Numbered from the stretch's first letter, positions 1 through 12,283 are shown. The stretch: DNA of 64,000 bases from Tragulus kanchil (GCA_022376925.1 JAIOJX010000026.1:203398400-203462399), one strand, 5' to 3'. The notes: generated by a model not told the origin, from the sequence alone. Made by a program: numbers and translations.

Positions 1-479
1 GAAAAGAAAATGCAGCAGTATGGACATTTTTCTATTCCCAAAACCATTTCTGAGAAAAACTATTTTTAAAGAAATATTTTGGAGCAGCCTTTACCTTTAA
101 TTTCAAAATAAAACCAAAAATTAGTATAATCTCTCTTTTCTGTTTTTGTTGGGGGGTAAGATCAGAGTGTAAATCCTTTGGCCACATTTTCCACATTTTA
201 AAAAAATACTTAGAAGGGCAAATAAGAAAAGAAAGCCTTGCTGAAAGCCTTCAAAACGTTGCTCAGGGCTATCTATTCTTTCTTTTTCCAGTTATAAAGG
301 AGGAACAAAAGTTCATGAAAATGAACAGAACATCAATAATCCATTACCTATTTAATGCTTGGTATAATGCTCTGATGTTATTGTTAAGAAGCTATTTATT
401 TACTAGCAGATCTCTAACATGGAAAATCACAACAGACACTGAAGAGTGATGCTGAGCATCTTCAGGGTTGTACACTTAC

Positions 480-601
480 CTCCTGTCCCATTTGTGGTGA
501 CCGATGTGCTGCTGAGATTAGCCTTCTCCAATTTGGAGCTACCAGAAGTATCGCTGCCTCCAAGAGGATGAGGACTGGCTAGGTCCTGCATTTCCATAGA
601 C
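480..601 (-). CDS. EYA4: EYA4 early coding exon (122 bp, partial gene)
   Basis: Seen: on the minus strand a pyrimidine-rich tract ending in CAG precedes base 601, and GTAAGT follows base 480, so acceptor and donor are both canonical. The exon starts with one base completing a codon (AG|G would give Arg), has 40 full codons, and ends with one base of the next codon. The translation begins [11 protein letters not shown] and later reads [16 protein letters not shown]. Known: from memory this matches the N-terminal region of EYA4, a transcriptional coactivator and HAD-type phosphatase that works with SIX and DACH proteins in the nucleus; EYA1 has a related but less similar MEMQDL-type start. The C-terminal phosphatase domain is not in this window. 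Oddities: compared with the human protein as I recall it, there appears to be one fewer residue after the SPH motif. The exon is 122 bp, not a multiple of three, so its repeat at 1609-1730 would shift the frame if both were spliced. Symbol confidence is high; exon number is not assigned. Confidence 0.87.
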
Positions 602-1608
602 CTGTGAGGGAGAAATTTTAAACTTTAGCAACAGTTTCTTAATAAACTACATGTATCACTCCTCTCTAATCAAACAACAAGGATTGAAACCCACTGCTAA
701 GCCTTTTTGTTAACTAGGTGAACATGTCAGTCCATGAAAAACTAATGAATAGGAATGTTTCCATGATAGTTAAGCCTCCTAATTTGTTTGTTATTTGTAA
801 TAACCAGGCAAAAACTCAGATCTACTGGAAGGGATGAAAACTGACAGAAAGGTAAATGGAAGTAATTACAAAAGCTTATATTATATCTCTCTAAATTTAT
901 GAAAGTCAGTTGAACTGAGCAATTGAAAAGACATAAAAAAAGTAAACTATAGACAGATCAAAGTTTCTGACAAACTGAATGTATTTTATAAAAGCAATAG
1001 GGTACAATATTTGAAATAGTTATTATTGTTGTCATGTGCTATGGCATAACTATGAGCTAATCAAATGAGAAGCTGTCTGGAAAAAGATTCAATGTCTATT
1101 TTAAATACATGCTAGATATTTCTCTCTTTGAAAAGAAAATGCAGCAGTATGGACATTTTTCTATTCCCAAAACCATTTCTGAGAAAAACTATTTTTAAAG
1201 AAATATTTTGGAGCAGCCTTTACCTTTAATTTCAAAATAAAACCAAAAATTAGTATAATCTCTCTTTTCTGTTTTTGTTGGGGGGTAAGATCAGAGTGTA
1301 AATCCTTTGGCCACATTTTCCACATTTTAAAAAAATACTTAGAAGGGCAAATAAGAAAAGAAAGCCTTGCTGAAAGCCTTCAAAACGTTGCTCAGGGCTA
1401 TCTATTCTTTCTTTTTCCAGTTATAAAGGAGGAACAAAAGTTCATGAAAATGAACAGAACATCAATAATCCATTACCTATTTAATGCTTGGTATAATGCT
1501 CTGATGTTATTGTTAAGAAGCTATTTATTTACTAGCAGATCTCTAACATGGAAAATCACAACAGACACTGAAGAGTGATGCTGAGCATCTTCAGGGTTGT
1601 ACACTTAC
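602..1608. other. intron, no recognised feature
   Basis: AT-rich intronic sequence on the 5' side of the EYA4 exon in gene orientation. 926-1129 is divergent sequence between the two copies. No further exon recognised. Confidence 0.6.
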
Positions 1609-1730
1609 CTCCTGTCCCATTTGTGGTGACCGATGTGCTGCTGAGATTAGCCTTCTCCAATTTGGAGCTACCAGAAGTATCGCTGCCTCCAAGAGGATGA
1701 GGACTGGCTAGGTCCTGCATTTCCATAGAC
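1609..1730 (-). CDS. EYA4: second copy of the EYA4 exon, probably an assembly duplicate
   Basis: This is the same 122-bp exon with the same acceptor, donor and translation, exactly 1129 bases from the first copy, inside a block in which about 925 bases are repeated. I saw no substitutions between the two exon copies. Joining both would introduce a frameshift because 122 is not divisible by three. It is best treated as one exon counted twice unless read depth proves a duplication. Confidence 0.7.
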
Positions 1731-4318
1731 CTGTGAGGGAGAAATTTTAAACTTTAGCAACAGTTTCTTAATAAACTACATGTATCACTCCTCTCTAATC
1801 AAACAACAAGGATTGAAACCCACTGCTAAGCCTTTTTGTTAACTAGGTGAACATGTCAGTCCATGAAAAACTAATGAATAGGAATGTTTCCATGATAGTT
1901 AAGCCTCCTAATTTGTTTGTTATTTGTAATAACCAGGCAAAAACTCAGATCTACTGGAAGGGATGAAAACTGACAGAAAGGTAAATGGAAGTAATTACAA
2001 AAGCTTATATTATATCTCTCTAAATTTATGAAAGTCAGTTGAACTGAGCAATTGATGACATATAAGTAAACTATGACAGCAACAGCATAAAGAATAGCTG
2101 CCGGAGTAGGACTGGGGCAGAGATGGATAGGCAGAGCACACAGAATTTTTAGGGCAGTGAAAATACTCTGTATGATAGTGCAATGAAAGATGTATGCCAT
2201 TATACAATATCCAAATCCACTGAATGTACGACACCAAGACTTAACCCCAAGGTGAACTATGTACAACGTAGGTTCATTCTTGGTAACCAATCAACCATTC
2301 TGGCTATCTATGCTGATAATAGGAGAGGTTATGCGAGTGGGGTAGACAGTAGACGGGAAATCTTTGTACCTACCTCTCAATTTTGTTGTAAATGTTAAAC
2401 TGCTCTAAAAAAATAAACTCTTAGGAAAAATCGCATCGAAACTTGTGGTATGCAAATAAAGCAGTGATTACAGAGAATCATTTACCTTTAAATGGTTATG
2501 TATGAGAAAGGAGGATTTAAAATCTGTGATCTTAAGAAAGATCTTGCCACCTTAAGAAACCAGTGAAAGAAAATAAATTGAACTCAAAAGAAATTGAACC
2601 CAAAGTAAGTAGAAGGAATGATAAAAAGCAGAATTTGCCAAAACAGAAAATCATGAACAACAGAGATAATCTACAAATTCAGACTTCAATCATTAGAGGT
2701 ACTAAACATTTTAAAAAGGATAAGAGGATATTACAGAAAAACATTATGCCAAATTATTCAATAATTTAGATAAAAACACTTTCTTGAAAGACACAAACTA
2801 TAAAAACTTCTAACTTTAAAAAATGCTCCTCTATCAATTTAATTTCAATTAAAGAAATTGAATTTGTAATTAAACACTTAAACAACCTATAGGTATATAT
2901 AATTTCATTAGTGAATATTAGCAGCCACTTAAGGAAAAATAACACTCTTTTAAAAATTCTTTTAGGAAAAGTAGGAGTGACCTTTTTAACTAGGTGAACA
3001 TGTCAGTCCATGAAAACTAATGAATAGGAATGTTTCCATGATAGTTAAGCCTCCTAATTTGTTTGTTATTTGTAATAACCAGGCAAAAACTCAGATCTAC
3101 TGGAAGGGATGAAAACTGACAGAAAGGTAAATGGAAGTAATTACAAAAGCTTATATTATATCTCTCTAAATTTATGAAAGTCAGTTGAACTGAGCAATTG
3201 ATGACATATAAGTAAACTATGACAGCAACAGCATAAAGAATAGCTGCCGGAGTAGGACTGGGGCAGAGATGGATAGGCAGAGCACACAGAATTTTTAGGG
3301 CAGTGAAAATACTCTGTATGATAGTGCAATGAAAGATGTATGCCATTATACAATATCCAAATCCACTGAATGTACGACACCAAGACTTAACCCCAAGGTG
3401 AACTATGTACAACGTAGGTTCATTCTTGGTAACCAATCAACCATTCTGGCTATCTATGCTGATAATAGGAGAGGTTATGCGAGTGGGGTAGACAGTAGAC
3501 GGGAAATCTTTGTACCTACCTCTCAATTTTGTTGTAAATGTTAAACTGCTCTAAAAAAATAAACTCTTAGGAAAAATCGCATCGAAACTTGTGGTATGCA
3601 AATAAAGCAGTGATTACAGAGAATCATTTACCTTTAAATGGTTATGTATGAGAAAGGAGAAGGATTTAAAATCTGTGATCTTAAGAAAGATCTTGCCACC
3701 TTAAGAAACCAGTGAAAGAAAATAAATTGAACTCAAAAGAAATTGAACCCAAAGTAAGTAGAAGGAATGATAAAAAGCAGAATTTGCCAAAACAGAAAAT
3801 CATGAACAACAGAGATAATCTACAAATTCAGACTTCAATCATTAGAGGTACTAAACATTTTAAAAAGGATAAGAGGATATTACAGAAAAACATTATGCCA
3901 AATTATTCAATAATTTAGATAAAAACACTTTCTTGAAAGACACAAACTATAAAAACTTCTAACTTTAAAAAATGCTCCTCTATCAATTTAATTTCAATTA
4001 AAGAAATTGAATTTGTAATTAAACACTTAAACAACCTATAGGTATATATAATTTCATTAGTGAATATTAGCAGCCACTTAAGGAAAAATAACACTCTTTT
4101 AAAAATTCTTTTAGGAAAAGTAGGAGTAACACTTTTCACTCTATTGTATGGGACCAGAATCACCCTGATCCAAAATCTGCCAAAGGCAATGCCAAGAAAA
4201 GAAAATTATGGATCTATATTTCTCATGAACATAGATGAGTAAATAGTTTTGACAATATTATCAAATAAAATCTAGCAATAAAAAGGGAAGTATATGGTGA
4301 CCACGTGTGTTTTATCCC
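1731..4318. other. intron, no recognised feature
   Basis: AT-rich unique intron plus its stutter copies. Open frames of 60-139 codons here are repeated with the stutter and look like chance. Confidence 0.6.
1838..4131. repeat. stutter pair 2: 1838-2980 repeated at 2985-4131
   Basis: The offset is 1146, rising to 1149 after a 3-base AAG insertion near 3660. The first part (1838-2054) also occurs at 709-925, so it is present three times. The join near 2980 shares part of a T-rich stretch followed by TAACTAGGTG. Confidence 0.95.
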
Positions 4319-4331
4319 AAGAATTCAAGTT

Positions 4332-4662
4332 GGGCTTCCCCTGGTTGTCCAGTGAGTAAGGACACTGCTTTGCAGTGCAAGGGGCGCCGGTTTGATCCCT
4401 GGCCTGGGAAGATTCCACGTGCCGCGGAGCGGCTGGACCGATGTGTCCAATTACCGAGCCGGAGCTTTGGCACGCGTGCGCCCAGAGCTGGTGCTCTGCG
4501 ACAACAGAGGCCACCGCGATGGGAGGCCCACACAGGCCAAAGAACAAAGATCGCTGAAAATAGACAAATGAAAGACCAATAGAAGTGGCCCGCCTATTCC
4601 CCTCCCTCCCCAACCCGACCCCCGTCCAAAAATAAATAAATAAATAACTCTTTAAAAAAAAA
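4332..4662 (+). mobile_element. CHR-type tRNA-derived SINE, recurrent subfamily, full length
   Basis: It begins GGGCTTCCCCTGG and has a tRNA-like head with a B-box-like GGTTTGATCCC. A body follows that I do not recognise from standard cattle CHR-2, with GAGCGGCTGGACC and a stretch ending CCAAAGAACAAAG. It ends in a C-rich segment, AAATAAA repeats and poly-A. It is flanked by a perfect 13-bp target site duplication, AAGAATTCAAGTT (4319-4331 and 4663-4675). Confidence 0.88.
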
Positions 4663-5482
4663 AAGAATTCAAGTTAACAATTGAAAATCAATAAACGTAA
4701 TTCAATATGTTAACAAAATATGTTTTCAATGGGTATAAATGACATTGACAATATTCATCATCCACTCATGATACAATTCTGAGGAAACCAGGAAAGAAGC
4801 CTTTTTCTACAGTATGATAAAGATCATTCTTGAAAATCCAAATCTTTTATTATATTTAATGATGAGATATTGAATTACATCTCACCAAGATCAGAACAAA
4901 GACACAAATATCTCTTTCCCACTTCAAAGTAAGTAGAAGGAATGATAAAAAGCAGAAAAAAATTCAAAGGTCTACAAATTCAGACTTCAATCATTAGAGG
5001 TACTAAACATTTTAAAAGGATAAGAGGATATTACAGAAAAACATTATGCCAAATTATTCAATAATTTAGATAAAAACACTTTCTTGAAAGACACAAACTA
5101 TAAAAACTTCTAACTTTAAAAAATGCTCCTCTATCAATTTAATTTCAATTAAAGAAATTGAATTTGTAATTAAACACTTAAACAACCTATAGGTATATAT
5201 AATTTCATTAGTGAATATTAGCAGCCACTTAAGGAAAAATAACACTCTTTTAAAAATTCTTTTAGGAAAAGTAGGAGTAACACTTTTCACTCTATTGTAT
5301 GGGACCAGAATCACCCTGATCCAAAATCTGCCAAAGGCAATGCCAAGAAAAGAAAATTATGGATCTATATTTCTCATGAACATAGATGAGTAAATAGTTT
5401 TGACAATATTATCAAATAAAATCTAGCAATAAAAAGGGAAGTATATGGTGACCACGTGTGTTTTATCCCAAGAATTCAAGTT

Positions 5483-5813
5483 GGGCTTCCCCTGGTTGTC
5501 CAGTGAGTAAGGACACTGCTTTGCAGTGCAAGGGGCGCCGGTTTGATCCCTGGCCTGGGAAGATTCCACGTGCCGCGGAGCGGCTGGACCGATGTGTCCA
5601 ATTACCGAGCCGGAGCTTTGGCACGCGTGCGCCCAGAGCTGGTGCTCTGCGACAACAGAGGCCACCGCGATGGGAGGCCCACACAGGCCAAAGAACAAAG
5701 ATCGCTGAAAATAGACAAATGAAAGACCAATAGAAGTGGCCCGCCTATTCCCCTCCCTCCCCAACCCGACCCCCGTCCAAAAATAAATAAATAAATAACT
5801 CTTTAAAAAAAAA
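5483..5813 (+). mobile_element. CHR-type SINE, stutter copy of 4332-4662
   Basis: Same element and same target duplication (5470-5482, 5814-5826), offset 1151. Confidence 0.85.
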
Positions 5814-5826
5814 AAGAATTCAAGTT

Positions 5827-6860
5827 AACAATTGAAAATCAATAAACGTAATTCAATATGTTAACAAAATATGTTTTCAATGGGTATAAATGACATTGAC
5901 AATATTCATCATCCACTCATGATACAATTCTGAGGAAACCAGGAAAGAAGCCTTTTTCTACAGTATGATAAAGATCATTCTTGAAAATCCAAATCTTTTA
6001 TTATATTTAATGATGAGATATTGAATTACATCTCACCAAGATCAGAACTAAAGACACAAATATCTCTTTTTCCCACTTCAACACAGTATTTTACTGGCAC
6101 TCTTAGCCAGTGGGAAATTATAAAAGTGAGTAAATAAAAGAGGCAAAACTTAGAAAATTTGTTAATTCATAGAAAACATACTTGTTTATATAAAAAACTC
6201 TGAGAAATCCATTAAACAACCCAATTGTAACTAATGGGCGAATTTATCAAAGTTACAGGTACAAGGGTGATACTAATACCAAATAAAAACATAAACCAAA
6301 AATATGTGAAACTTCAATCGATGTCTCTTTAGTTTAAATACTGAACTATCAAAACAGTGTTTGCTCTGGAGGTTGGAAGCTAGGTTATTCAACTGTCTCT
6401 CCAGTTAAAGTCAATTCCAGGAGGTGTTCAAATGATCAGACCCTCACTTTCACTGCCAGATAGAGTAAAGGACTTAGATTTTTTGAGAAATACAACAAAA
6501 CAAATATCATGCTTAAGTCTCTATTGAGTTTCTGCACATAATCTTGAGAATACTACAGATACATAATGTTCAGAATACTATACATATTTTGTACACAATG
6601 TGCAGAATGGCATTTTGAGTCATAACAGAAGCAGGAATATATCACCATAGCAGAGAGAAAACACAGTGCATAGAAGCAGACTTGCAGACTTTCGGAGAAG
6701 CAGAAAAGGATTTAAAACCTCTTGTGCATATGTGAAATAATTTACAGAAAAAGATACATACACAAAGCCTATACATACAAATATACCATATATATGCATA
6801 TATATATGTGTGTGTGTATATATAGATATACACGTGCCATATATTATTTTTTTATGTGCT
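5827..6860. other. intron, low-complexity AT-rich
   Basis: No gene seen; ends in a TATA/TGTG tract near 6790-6835. Confidence 0.6.
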
Positions 6861-6861
6861 T

Positions 6862-7083
6862 TTGTGCATGCTAAGTTGCATCAGTCATGCCTGAGTCTTG
6901 GCAATCCTATGGGCTGTAGCCTGCCAGGCTTCTCTGTCCATGGGATTCTCCAGGCAAGAATACTGGAATGGGTTGCCATGCCCTCTTTCAGGGGAACTAC
7001 CTGACCCAGGGATTGATCCTGCATCTCCTGCAGTTACTGTGTTGCTAGGCGGATTCTTTACCACTGAGCCACCAGGAAAGCCC
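6862..7083 (-). mobile_element. Bov-tA SINE
   Basis: Reverse complement of a tRNA head plus Bov-A unit; reads TGGGCTGTAGCCTGCCAGGC and ends CCACCAGGAAAGCCC. It lies next to TG/TA microsatellite sequence. Confidence 0.88.
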
Positions 7084-7393
7084 AGATATTTTATATATAC
7101 ATATAATTATGGATGTAATATGTATTTATTAATGTCTATGTACTACTTATAGAAAAGAGATGAAAAATCCAAAAAATACCCAAATGAAAGTTTCTAGAAT
7201 GAATATTTAAAAAATTAAATTAAATGAATATACTATAAAATAGAAAACAATAAAAATTAAATAAATGAATAAATAAATAGTAAATTAAAAAGTCTTTGAT
7301 GGACTTATAAGGCACTGCAAAAACAAAAAAACTCGTAAATCTGAAACTGAGCCAGTAGAAATTATCCAAACTGAAGTAGAGAGAAAATAAAAC

Positions 7394-7668
7394 GGAGGAA
7401 CACACTGCAGAGCAACTAAGCCCGTGAGCCACGACTATGGAGCCTGTGCTCTAGAACCTCAGAGCCACAACTATTGGCCCATGTGCCAAAACTACTGAAG
7501 CCCGTGTGCCCTAGAGCCCGAGTTCCACAACAAGAGAAGTCACCACAACAAGAAGCCTGCTCACCTCAACGAGAGAGTAGCCCCCACTCCCTGCAACTGG
7601 AGAAGAGCCTGTGGCAGCAGTGAAACCCCAGACTAGGCAAAAATAAATAAACAATTTTTTTAAAAAAG
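7394..7668 (+). mobile_element. CHR-2-like SINE, 5'-truncated, older
   Basis: Shows the canonical CHR-2 body with repeated ACAACTA and CTAGAGCCC motifs and an AAATAAATAAA tail, but no tRNA-like head. It is clearly different from the recurrent family at 4332. Confidence 0.78.
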
Positions 7669-7764
7669 AAAGGGAATGAAACAGAATAATTTCAGAATAA
7701 ATAATGGCCAAGTTTTATAAATCAACAGCTACCCAATGTAAAGATTTTTAATTAAATTGAGCAA

Positions 7765-7900
7765 AAAAATGAATCACTGCTTATTATGTGCAAAGTATGG
7801 TCTCAGGGTGTTTGGACTGCTGAGTGTAGTCTTACCCTTAAAAAATTTATGATCTAAATCTAAATGAGAAAACAGTTCCTATGCATAGAAAACAACAGTA
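7765..7900 (-). mobile_element. possible L2 fragment
   Basis: TGCTTATTATGTGCAAAGTATGG followed by a CTCAGGGTG stretch resembles the reversed L2 3' end; weak. Confidence 0.35.
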
Positions 7901-8479
7901 CAGTAAATGTCTGCTGAGTGGAACAGACAGAAATCAGTGAGTTAGAGAGTTTGGAAAATTTTCTCAGAACTTGTTAGCTGGGTTTTGATGAATTCAAAGA
8001 AAGGGGTCTAGGAAGAGGATCTAGTCAGGGGTATTACTGAAGTTGTGAGACAGTGTGAGGCTCACAGCCAATGTGAACCACATGCGAAAGGAGAAGGTAG
8101 GAAAATCAGTAAGGAGTAAAAGCACGGAGCCCACACCACAGAGAGGAGCAGGAATATGTCACTCCTGCAAAACAAAACAAAACTCCTGCAAAAAAAAAAA
8201 TTGTCTTTGTATCTTACACTCCTGTTTCCAGGAATCCAAAATGCAATCATCTGAATCCTTAATATTAAGTCTCCTGTACTTGAATTCATTTTCACGGGCT
8301 TGAGATTTCTTACAATTAATAGAGAATAAGCATGCATTATTGCCATCAACTATAAAGGAAGAGTATTCCTGTGCTTTCTTCTGTATGTTAAACTTCAGAT
8401 TCCTTTTAAGTGTAATTTGTATAAAATGTAATATATAAAATATAAAGTTCACCTTAGAGTGAAACAGCAGAAAATGATT

Positions 8480-8722
8480 AACAGCTACCAGTTTTTACTG
8501 AGTACATACTATAAGACACAGCCTATGCTTGGCATTTCAAATAAATCCTCTCTGTTAAGCTTTACATAAACACACTGATGTGGATATTATATTCCTTATA
8601 TTATAGATAAAGACATAGAGGCTCATAGAGCATGCCCAAGACCTTCTACAGGAAAGCAGGAGCAGTAAAACTGGAACCCAAGTCTATTTGATGCCAGAGT
8701 CCAGGTTCTTCCTGTCACAGTG
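8480..8722 (-). mobile_element. MIR SINE
   Basis: TATAGATAAAGACATAGAGGC and CTGGAACCCAAGTCTATTTG are the reverse complement of the MIR core and tRNA-related part. Confidence 0.7.
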
Positions 8723-8774
8723 TATGTTTCCCGCCCCTCCACCTTTATAAAAAAAATTTTGGCCTCTTTTATTG

Positions 8775-9016
8775 TTTTTTTTTTAATTTATTTATTTTCA
8801 TCCATCTTTATTCTTTGGCCTATGTGGGCCTCCCATTGCAGTGGCCTCTCTCGTCGCAGACCACCGGCTCTGGGTGCATGCAGAGTGCTGGCTCGTAGTT
8901 GGACATACCAGTCCAGCTGCTCCGCAGCACGTGGGATCTATCCAGGCCAGGGATCGAACCGGTGCCCCTTGCACTGCAAGGAGGACTCTCTACTCACTGG
9001 ACCACCAGGGAAGTCC
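8775..9016 (-). mobile_element. CHR-type SINE, recurrent subfamily
   Basis: Minus-strand copy of the family at 4332, with a T-run at the left (its poly-A) and the tRNA-like head at the right ending AAGTCC. A 176-codon frame through it is a by-product, not a gene. Confidence 0.85.
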
Positions 9017-9244
9017 TTCCATCTTTTTAAAAGTGACTTTCTTTCACATTGTGAAACCACTATCAGGAATGCATATTCCGGCAATAAAACACTGTGAATG
9101 GTTTTTAAAAGTGATTAAACTCAGTATAGGCATCTACTCTGTCAAATCCATATTTAAAGGTGATCCCTTTTTTAATAGTACAGAGAACTATATTCCATAT
9201 CCTATGATAAATCACAATGGACAAGAATTTTTTTTAAAGAATGC

Positions 9245-9245
<1 letters not shown>

Positions 9246-9286
<41 letters not shown>

Positions 9287-9311
9287 TTATATATGTATAT
9301 TTATATGTATA
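9246..9311. repeat. (TA)n microsatellite
   Basis: A TA run with GTATATTTATA interruptions at its right side. Confidence 0.95.
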
Positions 9312-9943
9312 AAGATAACACTTTTTTCTTCTAAGATACCATTTTCTACCCATGTCATAAGCCCATTTTAATGCTAGCATATTTCTGGACAAAAAAAAAA
9401 AAAAATAAACATACATAAACACAAAAACTAAGAATCTTGGTTCTTGTTTGTAACATTCTGTAGCAGATGGAATTTACTTCTAGCAGACTTAGTATTCTCT
9501 TCAAATCCAAGAAAGAGCATGCTTTATATTCATGCATTTAGAGTCTACTGTAACTCAGAAACCCTGATTCCTTCTGCACAGACCCTGGTAATGAGTCACA
9601 GCCTGTTTATTTACAGGCTGAGATTCCATCAATTCTTCATGGCCCAAGAAATGCAAAAGCATCCCAGACTTTCAAAGGCATTCCCGCTCATGTTAGCTTT
9701 TCTCTTTGCACAAAGTGAACCACATGTATGTAGGGCTGTGTCCCACACTCTCAGGGTCTACCTAACTAGACAATTCCCATTTTGACCATCAGGATGTATT
9801 TATGGGAAAGCATTCAGGTATTTGCTTTGCTAATAACTTCCTTTTTAATGGAATATAAGGATTTTCATGCTGAAAATCTCCTCAGCTGAAAAAACAGGAA
9901 TAACACAATGAGCTTCTACTTTAATGAGAGTGTAGGTTTAAAA
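9312..9943. other. intron, no recognised feature
   Basis: Unique-looking sequence, repeated at 10469-11102. A 113-codon open frame (9444-9785) has no recognisable protein features. Confidence 0.55.
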
Positions 9944-10165
9944 TTTTTTCATCCATCTTTATTCTTTGGCCTATGTGGGCCTCCCATTGCAGTGGCCTCT
10001 CTCGTGCAGACCACCGGCTCTGGGTGCATGCAGAGTGCTGGCTCGTAGTTGGACATACCAGTCCAGCTGCTCGCAGCACGTGGGATCTATCCAGTCCAGG
10101 GATCGAACCGGTGCCCCTTGCACTGCAAGGAGGACTCTCTACTCACTGGACCACCAGGAAAGTCC
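9944..10165 (-). mobile_element. CHR-type SINE, stutter copy of 8775-9016
   Basis: Lacks the outer part of the tail because the stutter join falls there. It differs from the first copy by several single-base indels. Confidence 0.83.
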
Positions 10166-10393
10166 TTCCATCTTTTTAAAAGTGACTTTCTTTCACATTG
10201 TGAAACCACTATCAGGAATGCATATTCCGGCAATAAAACACTGTGAATGGTTTTTAAAAGTGATTAAACTCAGTATAGGCATCTACTCTGTCAAATCCAT
10301 ATTTAAAGGTGATCCCTTTTTTAATAGTACAGAGAACTATATTCCATATCCTATGATAAATCACAATGGACAAGAATTTTTTTTAAAGAATGC

Positions 10394-10395
<2 letters not shown>

Positions 10396-10457
<62 letters not shown>

Positions 10458-10468
10458 TTATATGTATA
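10396..10468. repeat. (TA)n microsatellite, longer in stutter copy
   Basis: Same locus as 9246-9311, with a longer uninterrupted TA run and fewer interruptions. Confidence 0.95.
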
Positions 10469-11102
10469 AAGATAACACTTTTTTCTTCTAAGATACCATT
10501 TTCTACCCATGTCATAAGCCCATTTTAATGCTAGCATATTTCTGGACAAAAAAAAAAAAAATAAACATACATAAACACAAAAACTAAGAATCTTGGTTCT
10601 TGTTTGTAACATTCTGTGGCAGATGGAATTTACTTCTAGCAGACTTAGTATTCTCTTCAAATCCAAGAAAGAGCATGCTTTATATTCATGCATTTAGAGT
10701 CTACTGTAACTCAAAAACCCTGATTCCTTCTGCACAGACCCTGGTAATGAGTCACAGCCTGTTTATTTACAGGCTGAGATTCCATCAATTCTTCATGGCC
10801 CAAGAAATGCAAAAGCATCCCAGACTTTCAAAGGCATTCCCGCTCATGTTAGCTTTTCTCTTTGCACAAAGTGAACCACATGTATGTAGGGCTGTGTCCC
10901 ACACTCTCAGGGTCTACCTAACTAGACAATTCCCATTTTGACCATCAGGATGTATTTATGGGAAAGCATTCAGGTATTTGCTTTGCTAATAACTTCCTTT
11001 TTAATGGAATATAAGGATTTTCATGCTGAAAATCTCCTCAGCTGAAAAAACAGGAATAACACAATGAGCTTCTACTTTAATGAGAGTGTAGGTTGCCTGT
11101 GC

Positions 11103-11302
11103 AGTTTCCCCCATGGCTCAGCAATAAATAATTCGCCTGCAACGCAGGAGACACAGGAGGTGCAGGTTCTATCACTGGGTTGGGAAGATCCCCTGGAGCA
11201 GGCCATATCAACCCACTCTAGTAATCTTGCCTGGAGAATCCCATGGGCAGTGTAGCCTGGTGGGCTACAGTCCATAGGACTGTAAAGAGGTTGCATTAGT
11301 AC
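11103..11302 (+). mobile_element. Bov-tA SINE
   Basis: Diverged tRNA head followed by a Bov-A unit with CTTGCCTGGAGAATCCCATGG. Confidence 0.83.
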
Positions 11303-12283
11303 AGGGAATATTTTGTAGTCACTGCTTTTTCCTCTACACTTAGAATTGTGCCGGGTATTTAGTGAGTGCTAAGGATAAATAATAAAATAAGATGAAGTGA
11401 TCTGAATTACTTGGAGTCACGTGGACTCTAGTTTAGCAAACATTGCTTAAGCATTCAGTAAGTTCTAGGGACATTTCTAAGAATCCAGAAGTAGCTCTTG
11501 AGCTTGGCGGCCAGTGGGAGAGTGAGGGGATAGGTGGAGGGAGATGGGAATTAGTAGTGTGATGTCAATTGTATGGAAGGTTTCTCATCTTCATGTGCAA
11601 TGTTACGACTCCTAAACGGGTGAGGGGTGTGTATATGTATGTATACACATGTGTGTATGTGTGTGCAAGAGGGTGGGAAGGAAGGTGCTCTGCATGGATG
11701 CAGAAACCACTGGGCCAAAAGATAATAATAATAATAACGCCATTTGGTCAACTTAGATAAGATGAAAGTTACAGGCATGACACTACTGGGTACCAATTTC
11801 CACTCTCTGGAAAAGCATTTCTGGGCATCTTAAACCAACACATTTCAGATAAGGAGCCAAGAAATCCTCATCCCAGCTGCAGCCGGGAGCCAGTTTCTCC
11901 ACCGACAGTCAGGCTGGGAATGTGGATGCTCTCTGCTACACGATGTCTATGTCACTGATCAGAGGGCCGGTCAGTCTCAGAAAGAGGCCTTCACGAGCCC
12001 ACTTTAGCAGACATCATTAGAACTGGGCTCTGCTGCAGAGAAAAGGAAATGTTGGAGGAAGAAGACCCCTATCAGCGAGGACCAGGGAAGTGGGCCATGG
12101 ATAATGGGAGCTGTTCTTGCCACTTGCCAGTGACCTCATGCCTGTCCCTGAGGCCAGCATGAATGCTTACAATGCAAGTGACCTCTCTGCCAGAGTGACC
12201 TCAGGCTTCAGAGTAACAGCAAGTAAAACCATGGACACACTGTTCTCTGGACACTTTTACAGCCCTTCCTTTCCAGGGCTTCC
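11303..12283. other. intron, mostly unrecognised
   Basis: Unique-looking sequence (copy 12414-13396) with a short TG-rich tract near 11625-11665, an (ATA)n near 11721-11735 and weak L2-like hints near 11430-11510. No gene. Confidence 0.5.

Larger units (their letters stand above)
1..2054. repeat. stutter pair 1: 1-925 repeated at 1130-2054
   Basis: The offset is constant at 1129 with no indel. After 925 the first copy continues with about 200 bases of divergent sequence and the second continues into new intron. The pair contains the EYA4 exon. Confidence 0.95.
3752..6078. repeat. stutter pair 3: 3752-4925 repeated at 4928-6078
   Basis: The offset is 1151 over most of the block. The first ~50 bases of the second copy are garbled: an internal stretch is replaced by an A-run and a short new sequence. 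That looks like a low-quality sequence end. Confidence 0.95.
8793..11094. repeat. stutter pair 4: 8793-9938 repeated at 9943-11094
   Basis: The offset is 1151, rising to 1156 because the (TA)n tract is longer in the second copy. There are single-base indels inside the SINE (TCGTCGCAG versus TCGTGCAG). The second copy runs on into a Bov-tA SINE. Confidence 0.94.

Noticed and set aside
4332..4420. tRNA genes suggested by B-box-like motifs
   Set aside because: These are the tRNA-derived heads of SINEs; the cloverleaf is not preserved and poly-A tails and target duplications follow.
8841..9371. 176-codon open frame
   Set aside because: It runs through the CHR-type SINE and ends in the (TA)n tract (repeated Ile-Tyr); it has no protein-like features.
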